A stretch of DNA of 64,000 nt from Apostichopus japonicus (GCF_037975245.1 NC_092569.1:10465001-10529000); one strand, 5' to 3'; shown: positions 49,201 to 60,270, counted from the stretch's first letter. Translations and numbers: made by a program. The notes: a model not told the origin generated them from the letters alone.

Positions 49201-50566
49201 CAGAGCCCCACTAAAGAGTATTCGAACCTCCGCCCCTCTCGAGCTTGTTGCAGTAGATTTTCTAAAGCTGGACCGATCATCTGATGGTTATGAGAATGTC
49301 CTGGTGATAACGGACCACTTCTCAAAATTTTCCCAAGCTATACCAACCAGAGACCAAACTGCGGTCACCACTGCAAGGGCCCTATGGCAACACTTTTTCA
49401 TAAGGTACGGATGTCCTGCCCGAATACTATCAGATCAGGGAGCCAACTTTGAATCCGGTCTCATCTCTGAGCTTTGTCAGTTGTATAATGTACAAAAGAG
49501 CAGAACCACGCCCTACCATCCACAAGGGAATGGTCAGTGTGAGCGGTTTAACCGTACACTCCTTAACATGATAAGGTCGTTAAGTGACGAGCAAAAGAAA
49601 TATTGGCCAGCCTTCCTGCCTGAACTAACATACCTGTACAACAACACACCCCATTCCTCCACTGGCTACGCTCCCTTTTATCTGATGTTTGGCCGCCATG
49701 GCAGACTGCCAATTGATTTAATAGTAAAAACAGATGACCATCAGGAGACAGAAATTTCTACAGACTGGGTACAGAACCACTGGCAAAGACTGCACCAGGC
49801 ACATAGGCAAGCAGAGGCAGAGTGTCAACGAGCTGCTGACAAGCAGAAGAAATATTATGACCGTAAGGCGAGAACGATGCCCCTGTCCAGAGGAGAAAGA
49901 GTTCTCATTAAGAAGAGGAACAGAAGAGGTCTTCGTAAGACTGATGACTTCTGGCAAGCAGTACCCCATATAGTAGTTGACCAACCAAACCCAGATATAC
50001 CAGTTTACAAGGTGAAACCAGAACATGGTGACGGTAAAGATAAAATGCTGCATCGTAACGCCCTGAAACCCTGCATGGTTACTATCGATTACGACACCTG
50101 GGAAGAACCCAACGAACAGTTGGACGATCACGGAACGAGACAGGCAGCCCTTGGTGTCTACCCGGCTGATGTGACCCCAGTGATCCAGCTTCCTGTAATC
50201 CAGTCCCAACCCTCTTCATTACAAACTAACCCACCTACAGTAGAACAAAGTATGCCAGTTTTGCCAAACAGACCTGAGAGAGAACTCGAGAACAGTGCTA
50301 TTGCCCGAGAGAACACCACGTCAGAACCACCAGTTACCTCTCCCTTGTGTTCTCCTGTCCCAAGTATTGCCCCTCAAACAGAGAGACATTCCCCACCTAT
50401 TTTAAGACGTTCTATAAGAATTCGAGGGATTCCCCCTGAGGAACCCCAGGGCATTCAAATTATTCAGTGCCCTGAGTTACAGCCAGTTGTTATAACTATG
50501 TCATGGTTGGAGGCCGGCCTTGAGACTGCCAGGTCTACAGATTATTTTAAGCATTTACTAAGGTAA
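46160..50566 (+). CDS. pol: Pol polyprotein: protease, reverse transcriptase, RNase H, integrase
   Basis: The frame is open for 1468 codons in -1 relative to Gag. The ATG at 46160 lies inside Gag; translation is more likely to enter by frameshift, so Pol-specific sequence begins at 46280 (residue 41). Numbering from the ATG: aspartic protease LIDTGS with D92; reverse transcriptase with D496 in TLDLASGYW and YLDD at 558-561; Ty3-type RNase H with D716 in YTDAS; integrase zinc domain H966-X4-H971-X26-C998-X2-C1001; integrase core D1033, D1092, E1128 (35 residues between the last two, the classical DD35E spacing); then a basic C-terminal module ending near LHRNALKPC and a Ser/Pro-rich tail. No chromodomain or envelope was seen. 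All catalytic residues checked are present. Confidence 0.97.
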   Translation: MQNLPLSRAYWSQLQARKDRNRESSSSPCQWATSRYWVPKLVWSTVGSQTVDKDHIDPGSNQRLQTEQSRIVGDYMLLDIAIEGIPATSLIDTGSQVTTLSEKFFKQHLMDQGVTVGPITWLKLTAANGLDVPFSGCVEVNLNISGITIHTVALLVPREPLPGVPCLMGMNTIRQCNRELFQSQDPAFQQQFVENPRHAVLLQVIKQVREDVDRDPEGRVGKVVVPRGRSVVVKARSETLVEGFCILDEEITCDRILLESPPDQQNHLPKGLWVAKSLSRIDNHTTQVRIMNTGTEDIYLRKGTPLGFLYKVNMLPSGPTLDLQQTGPNTLQVGIMEQQATLSEDIPPESDFLSKVHVEAENLTSDQQNKLQQFLYKHQDVFSKHDNDYGCTTTVTHTIPTGDEAPARERHRMIPPKLYQEVKSQLQAMLENGVVRESYSPWAAPIVLVKKKDGSLRFCVDYRRLNDKTRKDAYPLPRIEESLNALGKAKLFSTLDLASGYWQVAMNPDDRSKTAFTTPMGLYEFNRMPFGLCNAPATFQRLMEGCLGDLNYESVLLYLDDIIVFSPDFDSHLDRLGVVLRRLHQHGLKAKPSKCHLFQSSVNYLGHIVSAEGIGTDPDKCKAVKEWPTPTTVKDVRCFLGLAGFYRRFIKDFSKIATPLYQLTRVPKKGAPKAPTQQFEWTPSCEAAFQTIKAHLLSPPILAYADHNLPFILYTDASNMGLGAVLTQLQEGQERVIAYASRSLRDSEKNDQNYSAFKLEFLAVTWAVTQKFKDYLLGSEFTIYTDHNPLVYLSTANLGAVEQRWAARLANYKFTVVYKPGKLNTNADALSRMPGQPTTPADGNYDSDGDVYPSFHLQQNATTLPSSTEQGKWGMDTLPGHSIQELREQQHSDQDIHEIIDHLKLPERPPLEGKSETLRLLLMQWNALKIVDGCLYRVISNGPQLESLRQFVVPKGMRREILQNLHDQAGHFGIARTLAMIKQRFYWPNQERDVKQHCENCTRCSLTKPPTNNVRAPLKSIRTSAPLELVAVDFLKLDRSSDGYENVLVITDHFSKFSQAIPTRDQTAVTTARALWQHFFIRYGCPARILSDQGANFESGLISELCQLYNVQKSRTTPYHPQGNGQCERFNRTLLNMIRSLSDEQKKYWPAFLPELTYLYNNTPHSSTGYAPFYLMFGRHGRLPIDLIVKTDDHQETEISTDWVQNHWQRLHQAHRQAEAECQRAADKQKKYYDRKARTMPLSRGERVLIKKRNRRGLRKTDDFWQAVPHIVVDQPNPDIPVYKVKPEHGDGKDKMLHRNALKPCMVTIDYDTWEEPNEQLDDHGTRQAALGVYPADVTPVIQLPVIQSQPSSLQTNPPTVEQSMPVLPNRPERELENSAIARENTTSEPPVTSPLCSPVPSIAPQTERHSPPILRRSIRIRGIPPEEPQGIQIIQCPELQPVVITMSWLEAGLETARSTDYFKHLLR
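46274..46314 (+). promoter_or_regulatory. programmed -1 frameshift signal (slippery heptamer plus hairpin)
   Basis: CCCAAAC at 46274-46280 sits in the Gag frame as C CCA AAC, the canonical X XXY YYZ arrangement. The Gag stop TAG follows at once (46281). Eight bases after the heptamer a perfect 9-bp stem begins: TCCACTGTT (46289-46297) pairs with AACAGTGGA (46306-46314) across an 8-nt loop; a further G-U pair can close it. After slipping, reading continues at 46280 in the open Pol frame. Spacing and geometry match known -1 sites. The Pol-to-Gag ratio would be set here. Confidence 0.85.
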
Positions 50567-50980
50567 TCATAAGTTTGAGGAATGTTTATTAGTTTCATTT
50601 TCAGTTTATCCGCTGGGATAGGTGAAGTGCTAGATGGACTTGATGTCCTATGTACAAGTCTGTTATGTTTTTATTTTTGCTTTGGTTATCAATAACAAAG
50701 TATCTTAGCTATATTCTAAGAACGGACGCACAGTCTATGTATTGCCAATTAGGAAGCTTCAGACAGGAGCAAGGTATCAAGCATATTTCTATTCGTATTT
50801 GTATTTTTCGCCTGGACAAGATTTCGAGTTGAAATTCTTTAGATCTGCGTTATGTGTTGTATTGCTGTTGTAATTTTAAGGTTTTTATATGTTTCTTTTC
50901 TTTTTTTTCTTGCATAGTGTATCTCTGTAGTGTCACAAGTTTTTAGTTGGCAGTGTAAGCCAACTCAAAGCAGGGTGGGA
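50567..50980 (+). other. retrotransposon 3' internal region with polypurine tract
   Basis: 414 bp of non-coding sequence between Pol and the 3' LTR. AAAGCAGGGTGGGA at 50967-50980 abuts the LTR and is the likely polypurine tract that primes plus-strand DNA synthesis, with two pyrimidine interruptions. No third open frame of note. Confidence 0.75.
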
Positions 50981-52217
50981 TGTAAACAGGCTCCATTTCC
51001 TGTTTATAGTCAGTAAGCTGCTGGCTTCACATTTTATCCTTTTACTTAAAATATTCCATCAGAACAGAAGTTCATTGTCTCTTCTGCCAGTTTTTGTACA
51101 TAAATTTAGTGTCCATTAGCATGTGGGTTGCCTCTTTACTACAGGACTCCCTTGTTCTTAGAAAAGTTGGCACCAGCATTGCTGTGGTCAGAGTTTTTCT
51201 GGTAGCAACTCCAATCAGGAGATCTTTTAAGGATGGTTTAGAGAAAGTTACTTTACTGATTGGGTACTGTATCCTTACTCCAATTTGGCCCCTCCCTTTA
51301 CTTAGACAAAGAAAATGCTGGGTATGCCATGTGGCTCCAGAGCACCTTAACCCCCCAAGCCATGAGGACATAGGATTTAGTATTGTAGGAGAATTAGATA
51401 CAAAGTTAAAGTTTTTATATCATATACCTGAATCTGTTCTGCGGAATGAATTTCAATTTTATACATTCAAGAAGCCTACTGTAACTGTAAAATATAAATT
51501 AATTGTTAACCTCATCGTTCCTGATACTGATCACCATTGAAATCCCCCAGAAGCCTAGCTCTCGGCTATTACAGGAACTGTGCTATTCACTTTCCGTTGC
51601 CATCTCATGGAAGGATCTTTAACCATTCTTGTTGGAGAACACTAACTTTACTTTGCTTTTATTTACGGCCCGCCATTGATGTCCCTTTGGAACTTTGTTT
51701 AATATACCGTGCCTGGATTCTATTCCATTTTCCTGGATTCTATTCTATCTCGCCTGGATTCAACTCTACCTTGACAGCCTGCAGAACAATCTATTTCCCT
51801 TCGGTCGACCCTTTGGACTTTAATTCATATTACATTCTGTGCCTTTATATTGTCTAAGGATTTGTTGTGTTGTGTGTGTGTGTGTATGCAAAGTGGCCAC
51901 CAGTGAGCAACCAAACTGTAAGTTAAATCATTCCTTTATTTTTCATTAGACTGGACCCCGCATTTCAATACTCTCCTACCCAAGTAAGAATAACTTTTTC
52001 CAATTTTCATATTCATATTTCATATATTGGACTCTTCAGTTACATATATGAGTCTCACTGTTATATCTATTGTTTCAATACAATTCTCTCTATAGTATAT
52101 ACTTAGCCAGCTACACACTGTTTCTTTGTCATTTTTGAAGTGTTCATCTGTCTTCATACTGGTGAGACACTAGTTATTAAACCTCTAGTCAACCCAAAGG
52201 GAGTAACATCCCTTACA
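50981..52217 (+). repeat. 3' long terminal repeat
   Basis: Same 1237-bp sequence as the 5' LTR, with no mismatch noticed, including the length of the TG microsatellite. It is followed by TATA (52218-52221), the probable right target duplication. Confidence 0.96.
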
Positions 52218-52277
52218 TATAGACATTCCTACAGCAGGAATATTACAGCTATGAAAAGGTTTAAGGTCAAAGCAATG

Positions 52278-52471
52278 TATAATTGAAATCGTAAAGAGTT
52301 GGAAAATCAAGAACAGTGAAAAAACTTCCAGCCTCCACCAGGATTCGAACCCGGGCCTCCCGCTTAATATGCGGACACCCTAACCACTAAGCCATGGACG
52401 CTGATTGTATGTCCAGAAACCGGTAAGGAAGGTCGTAATTCCACTACATAGGCGTTTGTCACCTGTATCGA
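52278..52471 (-). repeat. repeat with tRNA-like core, copy 2 (better preserved)
   Basis: Reverse complement of the repeat at 8048-8229. The minus strand at 52401 down to about 52328 folds as a near-complete tRNA: GCGTCCA pairs at 6 of 7 positions with TGGAGGC, the A-box is TGGCTTAGTGGTTAGGG, the anticodon arm is CCGC-ATATTAA-GCGG and the T-arm is CCGGG-TTCGAAT-CCTGG. The D-stem is weak (GCTT with GGGT). Shared sequence on both sides of the tRNA part in two distant copies shows a dispersed repeat, so a genuine tRNA gene is unlikely. It lies 60 bp beyond the retrotransposon. Confidence 0.78.
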
Positions 52472-55400
52472 ACAATACTAGTTCTGTTTTTGGTGACATA
52501 TTTTGCCTTACTCTAGATATCAAACATGATACTAACCAACTCGAAATCATTTGTGATTGATAATACATTTAATGTACAGTATTGATAATTGATATCTTTT
52601 AATGCTACTTCTCTACAGTGCTGTGTTCATGATAAGCTCAAGCATGCAGACAAGTGCATGGAAATGAGCGCTGTAGGGCTGTATTAATTGAACACATGAC
52701 AAACACACTATAAACCTTGGTTAACATTATCTCACAGAGCAAACATATGACACGTTCAGTTAAGAACTTACATATAACCACTTATATAAGCAAGAGGTTT
52801 GAGGAAAAGGGAAAATTTGGTTGGTTCTTGAAATCAGTCAAGACCAGGAGACTAGTCATGGAACGGAGATGATGTCACAGATGTACTGTATTCTTTACTT
52901 TAATGTGTACATAGAGGATTTCATAGCTCTGCATTACTACTATATACAGAACATTAACCAAGAACTCAACATCTCAGATTTGATTGAGGAATATCGAAAT
53001 ACATCAGTAAAAGCAAAACAAGACATTTACTCGATCCAAGCGAAGCTTCCTGTCCAGATCAATTATCAAAGAAACTTAATTAGACATACATGTGCTTAAT
53101 TGTAATCATAGTCATGTGTATAATGTATTAATAGTTGCACAGTCTAAACAAACTGTTTTGTAAACTAGTATTAATTATATGGAGTTAGCAAGCTTGGAAT
53201 AATCTCTCACTTTTCAAAGTTTTCGTCATGATTTGAATGCATCTAGCCTAGTTTTGTCAAGCATGCCAGTATAACTGTATTGGATTTCAATATATACAGT
53301 ACTAATATAATATGCTTCAAACCGTGCAATGTCAGTAAGTGACATCTGAAACTAAAGAATCCTGCATTTAACATACAATATCATACTGACATACAGTAAT
53401 CACATAACATCTTACATTGGATATCATTTCAGACACTGAAATGTGACAATGGTAATTAAAGTCAGTGGGGAAATAAACAGCTTACTGTACCATCATCAAT
53501 CCTACACGTAATTCTATTTGAACCAGGCCCGCCCCCCCCACCCTTCCCCAGCCCCCTCCTCCCTTCAAATGCCGACTGGCAACCTCACCCATTATGCAAT
53601 GTCTACTGACATATAATACGTCCACTTGGGAATGAGTAATTCACAGTACTTATTCTGTTGCCATGAACCCTTCATTTCATACCATGCACAGTAATAAATG
53701 GGTTAGAATTTACCTGAATGTACTGCATTATATATGGGCATAGATAACCTTGGATCTTCAAACAGTGGGCAACTGTTTATAGGGTATGTTTGTTTAAATC
53801 TTTTAATTGCAACATTGTACTTGGGATGTAATGTTAGACACTGGCTGTACACATCTATAGTACAGTATGTCTGGCTTCTGCATGATACAGTAAGTCTATG
53901 CTGAGTATGTTTATCATTAAAGTTTCCACTGGTTAACATTATCTCACAGAGATTTCTAACTGGAAAGTAGTTCTAACTGGAAACATACAGTTAGTAGTTC
54001 TAACTGGAAACATACATATTCATTAAAATACAAACATTCAGCTGTAAAGGTAATTGAGTGACATAGTATATATAGCCTAGTTATTAATGACACCATAGGA
54101 TTTCAATTACAATCCTTTTGAATACTCTTGCATACCTGATGTGTGATTGAGTTACTGTATCTGCTTCGTAGTTATGAAACTGATCTCATGATACATATCT
54201 TAGTACAGTAACATGCCAAGTACAGTAGTTGAAATACACACTGTACTGTATATACGATGTATGTACGATGAGCACATTCAAAATAGAATATACATACAGT
54301 ACATATATATACATACATACTTACCATGAAATATTGAATCAATCCGAAACAGAGCAGGTAAGAGTGAATAATACAACTGACATCATGATCCGTTCTATTA
54401 GATTCTGATTAAAACACTAACGAATAGTGGATCTACTGCAACGACCAAGGAATCATCCTTAATAACTCCTCAAGTTGGAATGCAACACCTCACTGTAACC
54501 AGAAATAACAGCTGATTACTACCGTGTTCCCTTCAGCAGTACTAACACTGTGTGTCTGCTGCGAGAGAGACTGTACGCAGCAAGCCTCAATTAGAATCAG
54601 AATGGTACTCAGAAACACAACTGTACCGTAAAAGAGTGTGTGTGTGTATTGCTGTATGGTTAAATGCACACTGCTGCCAAAGTGTAAAATTTGACCCGAT
54701 GAGCTCACCGGAGAGATCAAGTATGGCAATGTACAGTCAGTCAGTGTGAGGTAGCTCATGCACAGCTTTACTGTATTATCATCTTATATCTAGCTAGCTA
54801 CCCTGTGTATTGTATTTGACTAAAACCCAACCCTATTGAGCTACAGTATACAGGTACAGTACTACAGAGATAATGTGTATTTTGATTATAACCTATTGCT
54901 AACCAGGGGGGAAAAAAAGAAGAAATAAGTGGAATGAATGCTTGACTACAACACAATGGGAATTAACACAGTGGTTCCTTGTGCAATCAACCAAAACTGC
55001 CATTTTACCAGTTCATGGCAACAGTATGAATCCATGGAAAAATTACAATTTTGTCAAACTACTTTAGGCTGCATACCAGTTTACACAATGGTATTTTAAG
55101 TGCTCAAATCACGATCAGAACAATGGATTAATAACTTTTGGAAAGGCTGACTGTCAAAAAAAATATTAAAAAACTTGACAATCTGAAGGTAAATTCCTGA
55201 AAGGTAAACCAGAGTGTAGAATAAATTTGATTGGGGAATCCAATGTTTGAGACTGTCATTGCTAAGTGACTTTTTTTGTGGCGGTGGGGGGGGGGGGGGA
55301 AGGGGGAGGGTCCTCATGTTTTTTGGTGGTATTTTGAAGGACATATAATGCTCAGTTTTGACTGGGAATTTTTTATCCAGCGTCGCAGCGTGACATGCTA

Positions 55401-58235
55401 TGCAAACTTTGCAAATTGTTATACATAAACTGCAGATATAAAGCAGTAATCTTTTACATGGTATTTTATAAGAGAAAGTCTACAGCCTTCAAAACGGCTA
55501 CACAAAATCATGAACACTAAATTATTGCCTGACTGCATAATGTAGTTTCCAAAAGCTCTGATCAGGAGCAGTCCAACAGTTGTAATAGGTATTTGGAGAA
55601 TCTGTATCGGTTCAATGTTTGATGGAGTACCAATGATCCCGATTGTCCAGGATAGAAGAGATTGTGGAGAAAGGCTTTTAAATGTGCTTAATTTGTTACG
55701 CCATCTTTTTGTTTTCACGTGTGCCAACACCATCCAGCCAGTTGGGACAATTTCCTAATGCTAATATCTCTCTAAACTGTCCTCCAATATCATGCTTCAA
55801 AGCACTGGTATTGACTTACAAACAGTTCCTAACCTTGATCTGATAGAAACATGATATTCATATTGCTCGTAACTGACAATATGAATGCTCTGAAGCGGGA
55901 CATGACACTAAAGTATAGAAAAAATTGTCCCAACTGGGTGGCACCATCATACGTACAGTATATATCTGAATGCATTACACATCACTTGGACCATTACATT
56001 GTAGGTAATACTGTAGTTATGTATATTAAGGTTTTATAACAGCGTCAACTTGATTTATGTGAAATTATTAGATGGGTGGGTGAGAATACTCTATGAGATC
56101 GAGTCATTTCTGCAGTATTAGTAGTTGGGATATTTTACTTTAAAAGACATCATCAGTGTTGGCTTCAAACTTAAGCAATATACTATGAAAAATGTTTGCA
56201 AAAGTTTACAATTTTAAGTTACTTCTGTGAGGATCTGATCCTTTGAGGTTGAGGAATGTTCAGTTATAGAGGATTACATCTCTTATTGACGATGAATGTT
56301 CAGAGGATGGCAGTTAATAATACAAAATTGATCAATTGTTTGAGCATGAGCGTTAATTGACTATTCTAGCATATTTGGGGACAATACTTATGACCATAAA
56401 GTGTATGTACTCTATATCCAACCTAACCCAACAGGCACCTTTTCCGTTACTTATTATTAATAAATGGAAACTGCTTAGAACTGCTATCTCGGGTGTGTAC
56501 GATTGTGTCTGAGACTAGTGCTTATTCTCATTTAACAGCCATCATAAATTTTTTCCCATACTGTGTTCTCTTTGAGAGCTATCTGAACAAATTAAAAGTA
56601 GCAACATCATCAATCATTTTAGACAAATCTCATTAAACGATCAGATGCAAACTCTTTTTGTTTTCCTTCCCCCATCCCCCCCCCTCACTTCCTCACCTGA
56701 AGGGATTGGCTGGAAAGCAACTCATTTGTCCCATTGCAATGAATGTAGTAGATATATATACTCTCTCTTCAATCCACAAACTTGTAGGTTCATATAATTC
56801 CCATCATGGAGAAAAAAAACATATATACCTGGCTCCATCACTTGGGCCTCTTGGAATTATCCATCAGAAAATTCCAGATATTTGACCACAGTGCATTTAT
56901 ATAGTGAATGAGATACTGTATATGAGGGAGTCTGAAGCAACAAAGAAGTTATGATTGGGATCAAATTTATTTCTCTTTAGATCGTTAAATAGATAATTGC
57001 GCTGGGAGGAACAGTAAAGCACGTCTTAACTAAATATCCCCAAAAGACTATATATATACTGCTGCAATGATTCTAGACATCAGGATTCCTCCCCATTCAT
57101 CTAAGTACTGCATACAACAGAAGGGAAGCAATGTAGCGAAAACACACAGAGATTTAAATGAAGAAGGGGGGAGGGGGAAGGGGAATTGAGGGGGACTGAG
57201 GAAAGGGCTGGGAGAGAAGGTTGTGGGAAAGGGACAAGGAAGAATGTGAAGTGAGTGAAAATAGTCATTCTGTTCTATTTCAAGCATGGAAGAGTGGACG
57301 ATAAAATTAGCATTAATTAGCCAAATTACAAAATACAAATATTTACTTTTGTTACTAGAAGACCATGGAGATCAAAACTTACTGGTCAGTTACAAACATT
57401 TTTAACAATAGTTAAAAAGAAATCTTAGACAATTTTTCCTTGAAGGCATACTGTACTTCAAACACCTTTTTCAAGTTATGAAATCCCTAGATAAGTCTCT
57501 AACATTTACAACTTCATGCAAGCAATACAAACTTAGTTACGTTCCTGTACCTTTTACCTATAAAATTGAGAATTCATTGTTGGGAGAAACTTTAAAAATC
57601 TTTACAAAACAACACTTCCCATCATAAAGAATAATAATTCAGAGATCAATACCATATCCAAACAATGCTGAATAAAACTAATCACATAGTCTATTAGCTA
57701 ACTCCAGTTTGAAGTTATATAATAAGATCCTTGAAAATTAAAATCATAATGATACCTCCATCAACATCCATCTGAATAGATGGACATCTTATAGATTTTC
57801 CAACAGCAATCAATTAAGCATTGGTAGTTCACAGACGGGTATGTGTACTGCGGGTTAGATCAGATTGGGTCATGAGCAGTGTTGTAATGGGAGATAACAA
57901 ACTCTTGAGCCATCACCCCCCCCCCACCCCCTTTGGTCTATATCTGAGGGATGAAGAACCTACTAAGCACAGCTAAAACAAAAAGATCGTACTCCAGGTG
58001 GGAGGAGATATTACAAGTTCAATGTTCTTTCACACACAGGGCTAAGATGTTCTATGAAACTGCAATGTTAATACTCTGTAATGGGTTCTACTGCAAACAG
58101 AACTTTGAATCTAATATATAATGAGTCTTTCAGCATGATCTTAATTATGGCAGCATGTTATAGTTTAATTGTCAATAGGGTCATCAACATTCTACCTTGC
58201 AAACTGTTTGAACAGAAAAAGACTGAAGAGAGAGA
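52472..58235. other. no supported genes; minor simple repeats
   Basis: Nearly 6 kb without a recognisable coding signal. Visible are a triplicated TTCTAACTGGAAA motif at about 53954-54010, C-rich runs near 53530-53570 and 57917-57933, a G-run near 55287-55300 and a G/A-rich tract near 57163-57240. Open frames such as 52821-53099 and 55419-55733 show no motif. Confidence 0.6.
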
Positions 58236-58611
58236 AAGTGAAAGGGTGTCACATCCTAAGTGGCAGAGTGACATCACAATGAAAGGGTGTCACATGATCC
58301 GAGGTGGCAGAGTGACGTCACAATGAAAGGGTGTCACATCCTAGGTGGCAGAGTGACATCACAATGAAAGGGTGTAACATGATCCGAGGTGGCAGAGTGA
58401 CATCACAATGAAAGGGTGTCACATCCTAGGTGGCAGAGTGACATCACAATGAAAGGGTGTAACATGATCCGAGGTGGCAGAGTGACATCACAATGAAAGG
58501 GTGTCACATCCTAGGTGGCAGAGTGACATCACAATGAAAGGGTGTCACATCCTAGGTGGCAGAGTGACATCACAATGAAAGGGTGTCACATCCTAGGTGA
58601 CATCACACATA
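58236..58611. repeat. 41/43-bp alternating tandem array with TGACATCA core
   Basis: Eight full units and a partial ninth share GGTGGCAGAGTGACATCACA and ATGAAAGGGTGT. Units joined by CACATCCTA (41 bp) alternate with units joined by ACATGATCCGA (43 bp) for the first six copies, a dimeric unit of 84 bp; the last three are all the short type. The second unit has TGACGTCA (58313-58320), a perfect CRE/ATF palindrome, where the others have TGACATCA. Confidence 0.93.
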
Positions 58612-59330
58612 TTTAAACAAACTGACATCCGACAGATATGACTGTTGGAACCAGGATATCTCCCAAACTTGGGCAAGATTTGGATTGAAGTATTTGTGGG
58701 AGTTGTTTATTATTATTATTACAAATTTTGCCTATAATTAGATCATATAATAATAGTTGGGCTTGTAGATTATCTCCTTTAAAGATGGTGAATTAGCCTT
58801 TGGCACAGGGAGGTGGAAGTTCAATGACTGTACAGGTGTTGACAGTGAATTGTAAAGTATTTATGAATGTTCCCAGTAACTGTCCCGGCTACCCCCTAAA
58901 CTATTTCTTTGTGTTAATAAAGAGATTACAAAAACTCTTCAGACTGAGTTCACAACTATTATCAGCCAGATACCAGATAGTATGAGATTAATTCCATGGA
59001 TTCTGCTGTCATTTGTACCGATATGTAGTTAGTACATTAATGTTTCAGGAAATCAGGGCAGTATGTTGATATTTGTATCAGATATGTTTGTAAGACACAC
59101 CCATGTTCACAACATCCTCCTATTTTTTCTCTCTCTCTCGTTCTCTCGTCTTCTTCCTTATTGTTCTTCTTATTGTTCATTTGTTCTTCTTCCTTTTGTT
59201 TTCTTTGATCATAAGAAGGGTGTGGGGGAGTTAGAGTACAGATACAACTAGTGTTGCAAATTAAATCAGAAAGCTTATCAAATTGTATTATGCAAGTTTT
59301 GCCATGCAACCATTTCAAATAGGCCTATAT
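58612..59330. other. no recognised features
   Basis: T/C-rich simple sequence at about 59125-59205 produces opposite-strand open frames rich in Lys, Glu and Asn; nothing else is seen. Confidence 0.55.
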
Positions 59331-59570
59331 GATAATAATAACTAGTCTTATATAGCACAGACTCTGACAAATGTTGTTCAATTGCTTTACGGGTGCTGAA
59401 TGCGCAAAAACTAATAGAGTTGAGAGAAAAAAACAGTTTTTATGACAGTGCTTCAATTGAATAATAGAATCCAAAGACCTAATTTCAACCGAGAGGGAGT
59501 TTCATAAACATGGTGCAGCATTCAGAAAGCTACGTTCACCGAAAGATGTGTTCAGAACTTACATACTTAC
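59331..59570 (-). repeat. fragment resembling an invertebrate SINE/LINE 3' end
   Basis: Plus strand ATAATAATAACTAGTCTTAT, then ATAGCACAG, GCTTTACGGG and a block around GAGGGAGTTTCATAAACATG and GAAAGCTACGTTCACC. In reverse this has the order of a retroelement 3' end with an AT-rich TTATTAT tail. Assignment rests on general resemblance only. Confidence 0.4.
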
Positions 59571-59830
59571 TTACTTGCATGTTATTGAATTATTTTTTGA
59601 GAAATAGATCACTCAGTTACAATTATCGTCTGTAAGATTAAGCTTTCATCAATTAGATGGGATAAACTGTGGCTAATACAGATGATAAGCAGCCATTAAT
59701 AAACTGATTACTGTCATGAACTGATCAATGAGATTATTCACCAGTGTAACATGCACAATATGGATAGTGTTTTATAAGGGGGCAGTATTCCAGATTGATT
59801 CATACAAGAACTGGGGGCAGTATTTCAGAT

Positions 59831-59843
59831 TGGATTCATAAGT
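59831..59843. repeat. target site duplication of the Penelope-like element, one copy
   Basis: TGGATTCATAAGT occurs here and at 60986-60998, directly outside both ends of the element. A related ATTGATTCATAC lies at about 59795 within a tandem duplication of the 42-bp flank (59776-59843). Confidence 0.85.
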
Positions 59844-59918
59844 CAAAATAAAATAAAACTGTTAGCAAACTGCTTATCCACTAGAGAGCCTGTGTAATAG
59901 AATGTGTAAAAGTAAGTT

Positions 59919-59960
59919 GGCCTGACGTTTCGATCCTAGCAGGATCTTCTTCAGAGGCTA
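59919..59960 (-). ncRNA. hammerhead-ribozyme-like motif of the Penelope-like element
   Basis: On the minus strand CTGAAGA (59954-59948) fits the CUGANGA core. A stem II hairpin GATCCT-GCT-AGGATC follows (59946-59932), then GAAAC (59931-59927) and GTC (59926-59924), the expected cleavage triplet. GCCT just before the core (59958-59955) pairs with AGGC after GTC (59923-59920) as stem I. Stem III would be only AC with GT and no loop, so a single unit may be too strained; minimal hammerheads of Penelope-like elements are known to act better as dimers. One extra A precedes stem II. Cleavage is predicted, not shown. Confidence 0.7.
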
Positions 59961-60270
59961 AATGACAAGTTACAGTAACAGAGGGGACAAAAACACGCAC
60001 AGAATACAGACAGGTTAATGAGCACGGTGAACACAATGAGATGGATGAAAGGGGATTATAAGTAGAAAGCAACAGGAGAAGAGGAGAGGAAGGAGATAAA
60101 CTGTGGAGGGACAAAGAGAGGATTAAAGGCACAGGGTAAGGAATAAACTAGAGAGGGACAAAGACAGAAAGGTGTGAAGAAAAATGGAGGGGAAGAGAGC
60201 TGTGAGAAGAAGAGTGAAAGGGGGGGGGGGGGAGGGAGAAAGGGGAGAAGGAGTAGGGAACAGAGGAAAG

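Larger units (their letters stand above)
43709..52217 (+). mobile_element. full-length Ty3/gypsy LTR retrotransposon
   Basis: An 8509-bp element is bounded by two 1237-bp direct LTRs (43709-44945 and 50981-52217) that start TGTAAACA and end CTTACA. The 7272-bp offset holds at both edges, no difference between the LTRs was seen, and the inferred translations within them are the same. Between them lie a leader, an intact Gag frame, an intact Pol frame with protease, reverse transcriptase, RNase H and integrase in that order, and a purine-rich tract before the 3' LTR. Integrase after RNase H is the Ty3/gypsy (Metaviridae) order, not Copia. There is no envelope frame. Identical LTRs and open frames indicate a very recent insertion that may be able to move by itself. 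Confidence 0.97.

Noticed and set aside
45306-50566. Endogenous retrovirus with envelope
   Set aside because: Only 414 bp of non-coding sequence lies between Pol and the 3' LTR; no envelope frame exists.
52328-52401. Functional tRNA gene on the minus strand
   Set aside because: Cloverleaf is nearly complete, but the D-stem is weak, the anticodon ATT is unusual and the flanks are shared with another copy, so it is a dispersed repeat.
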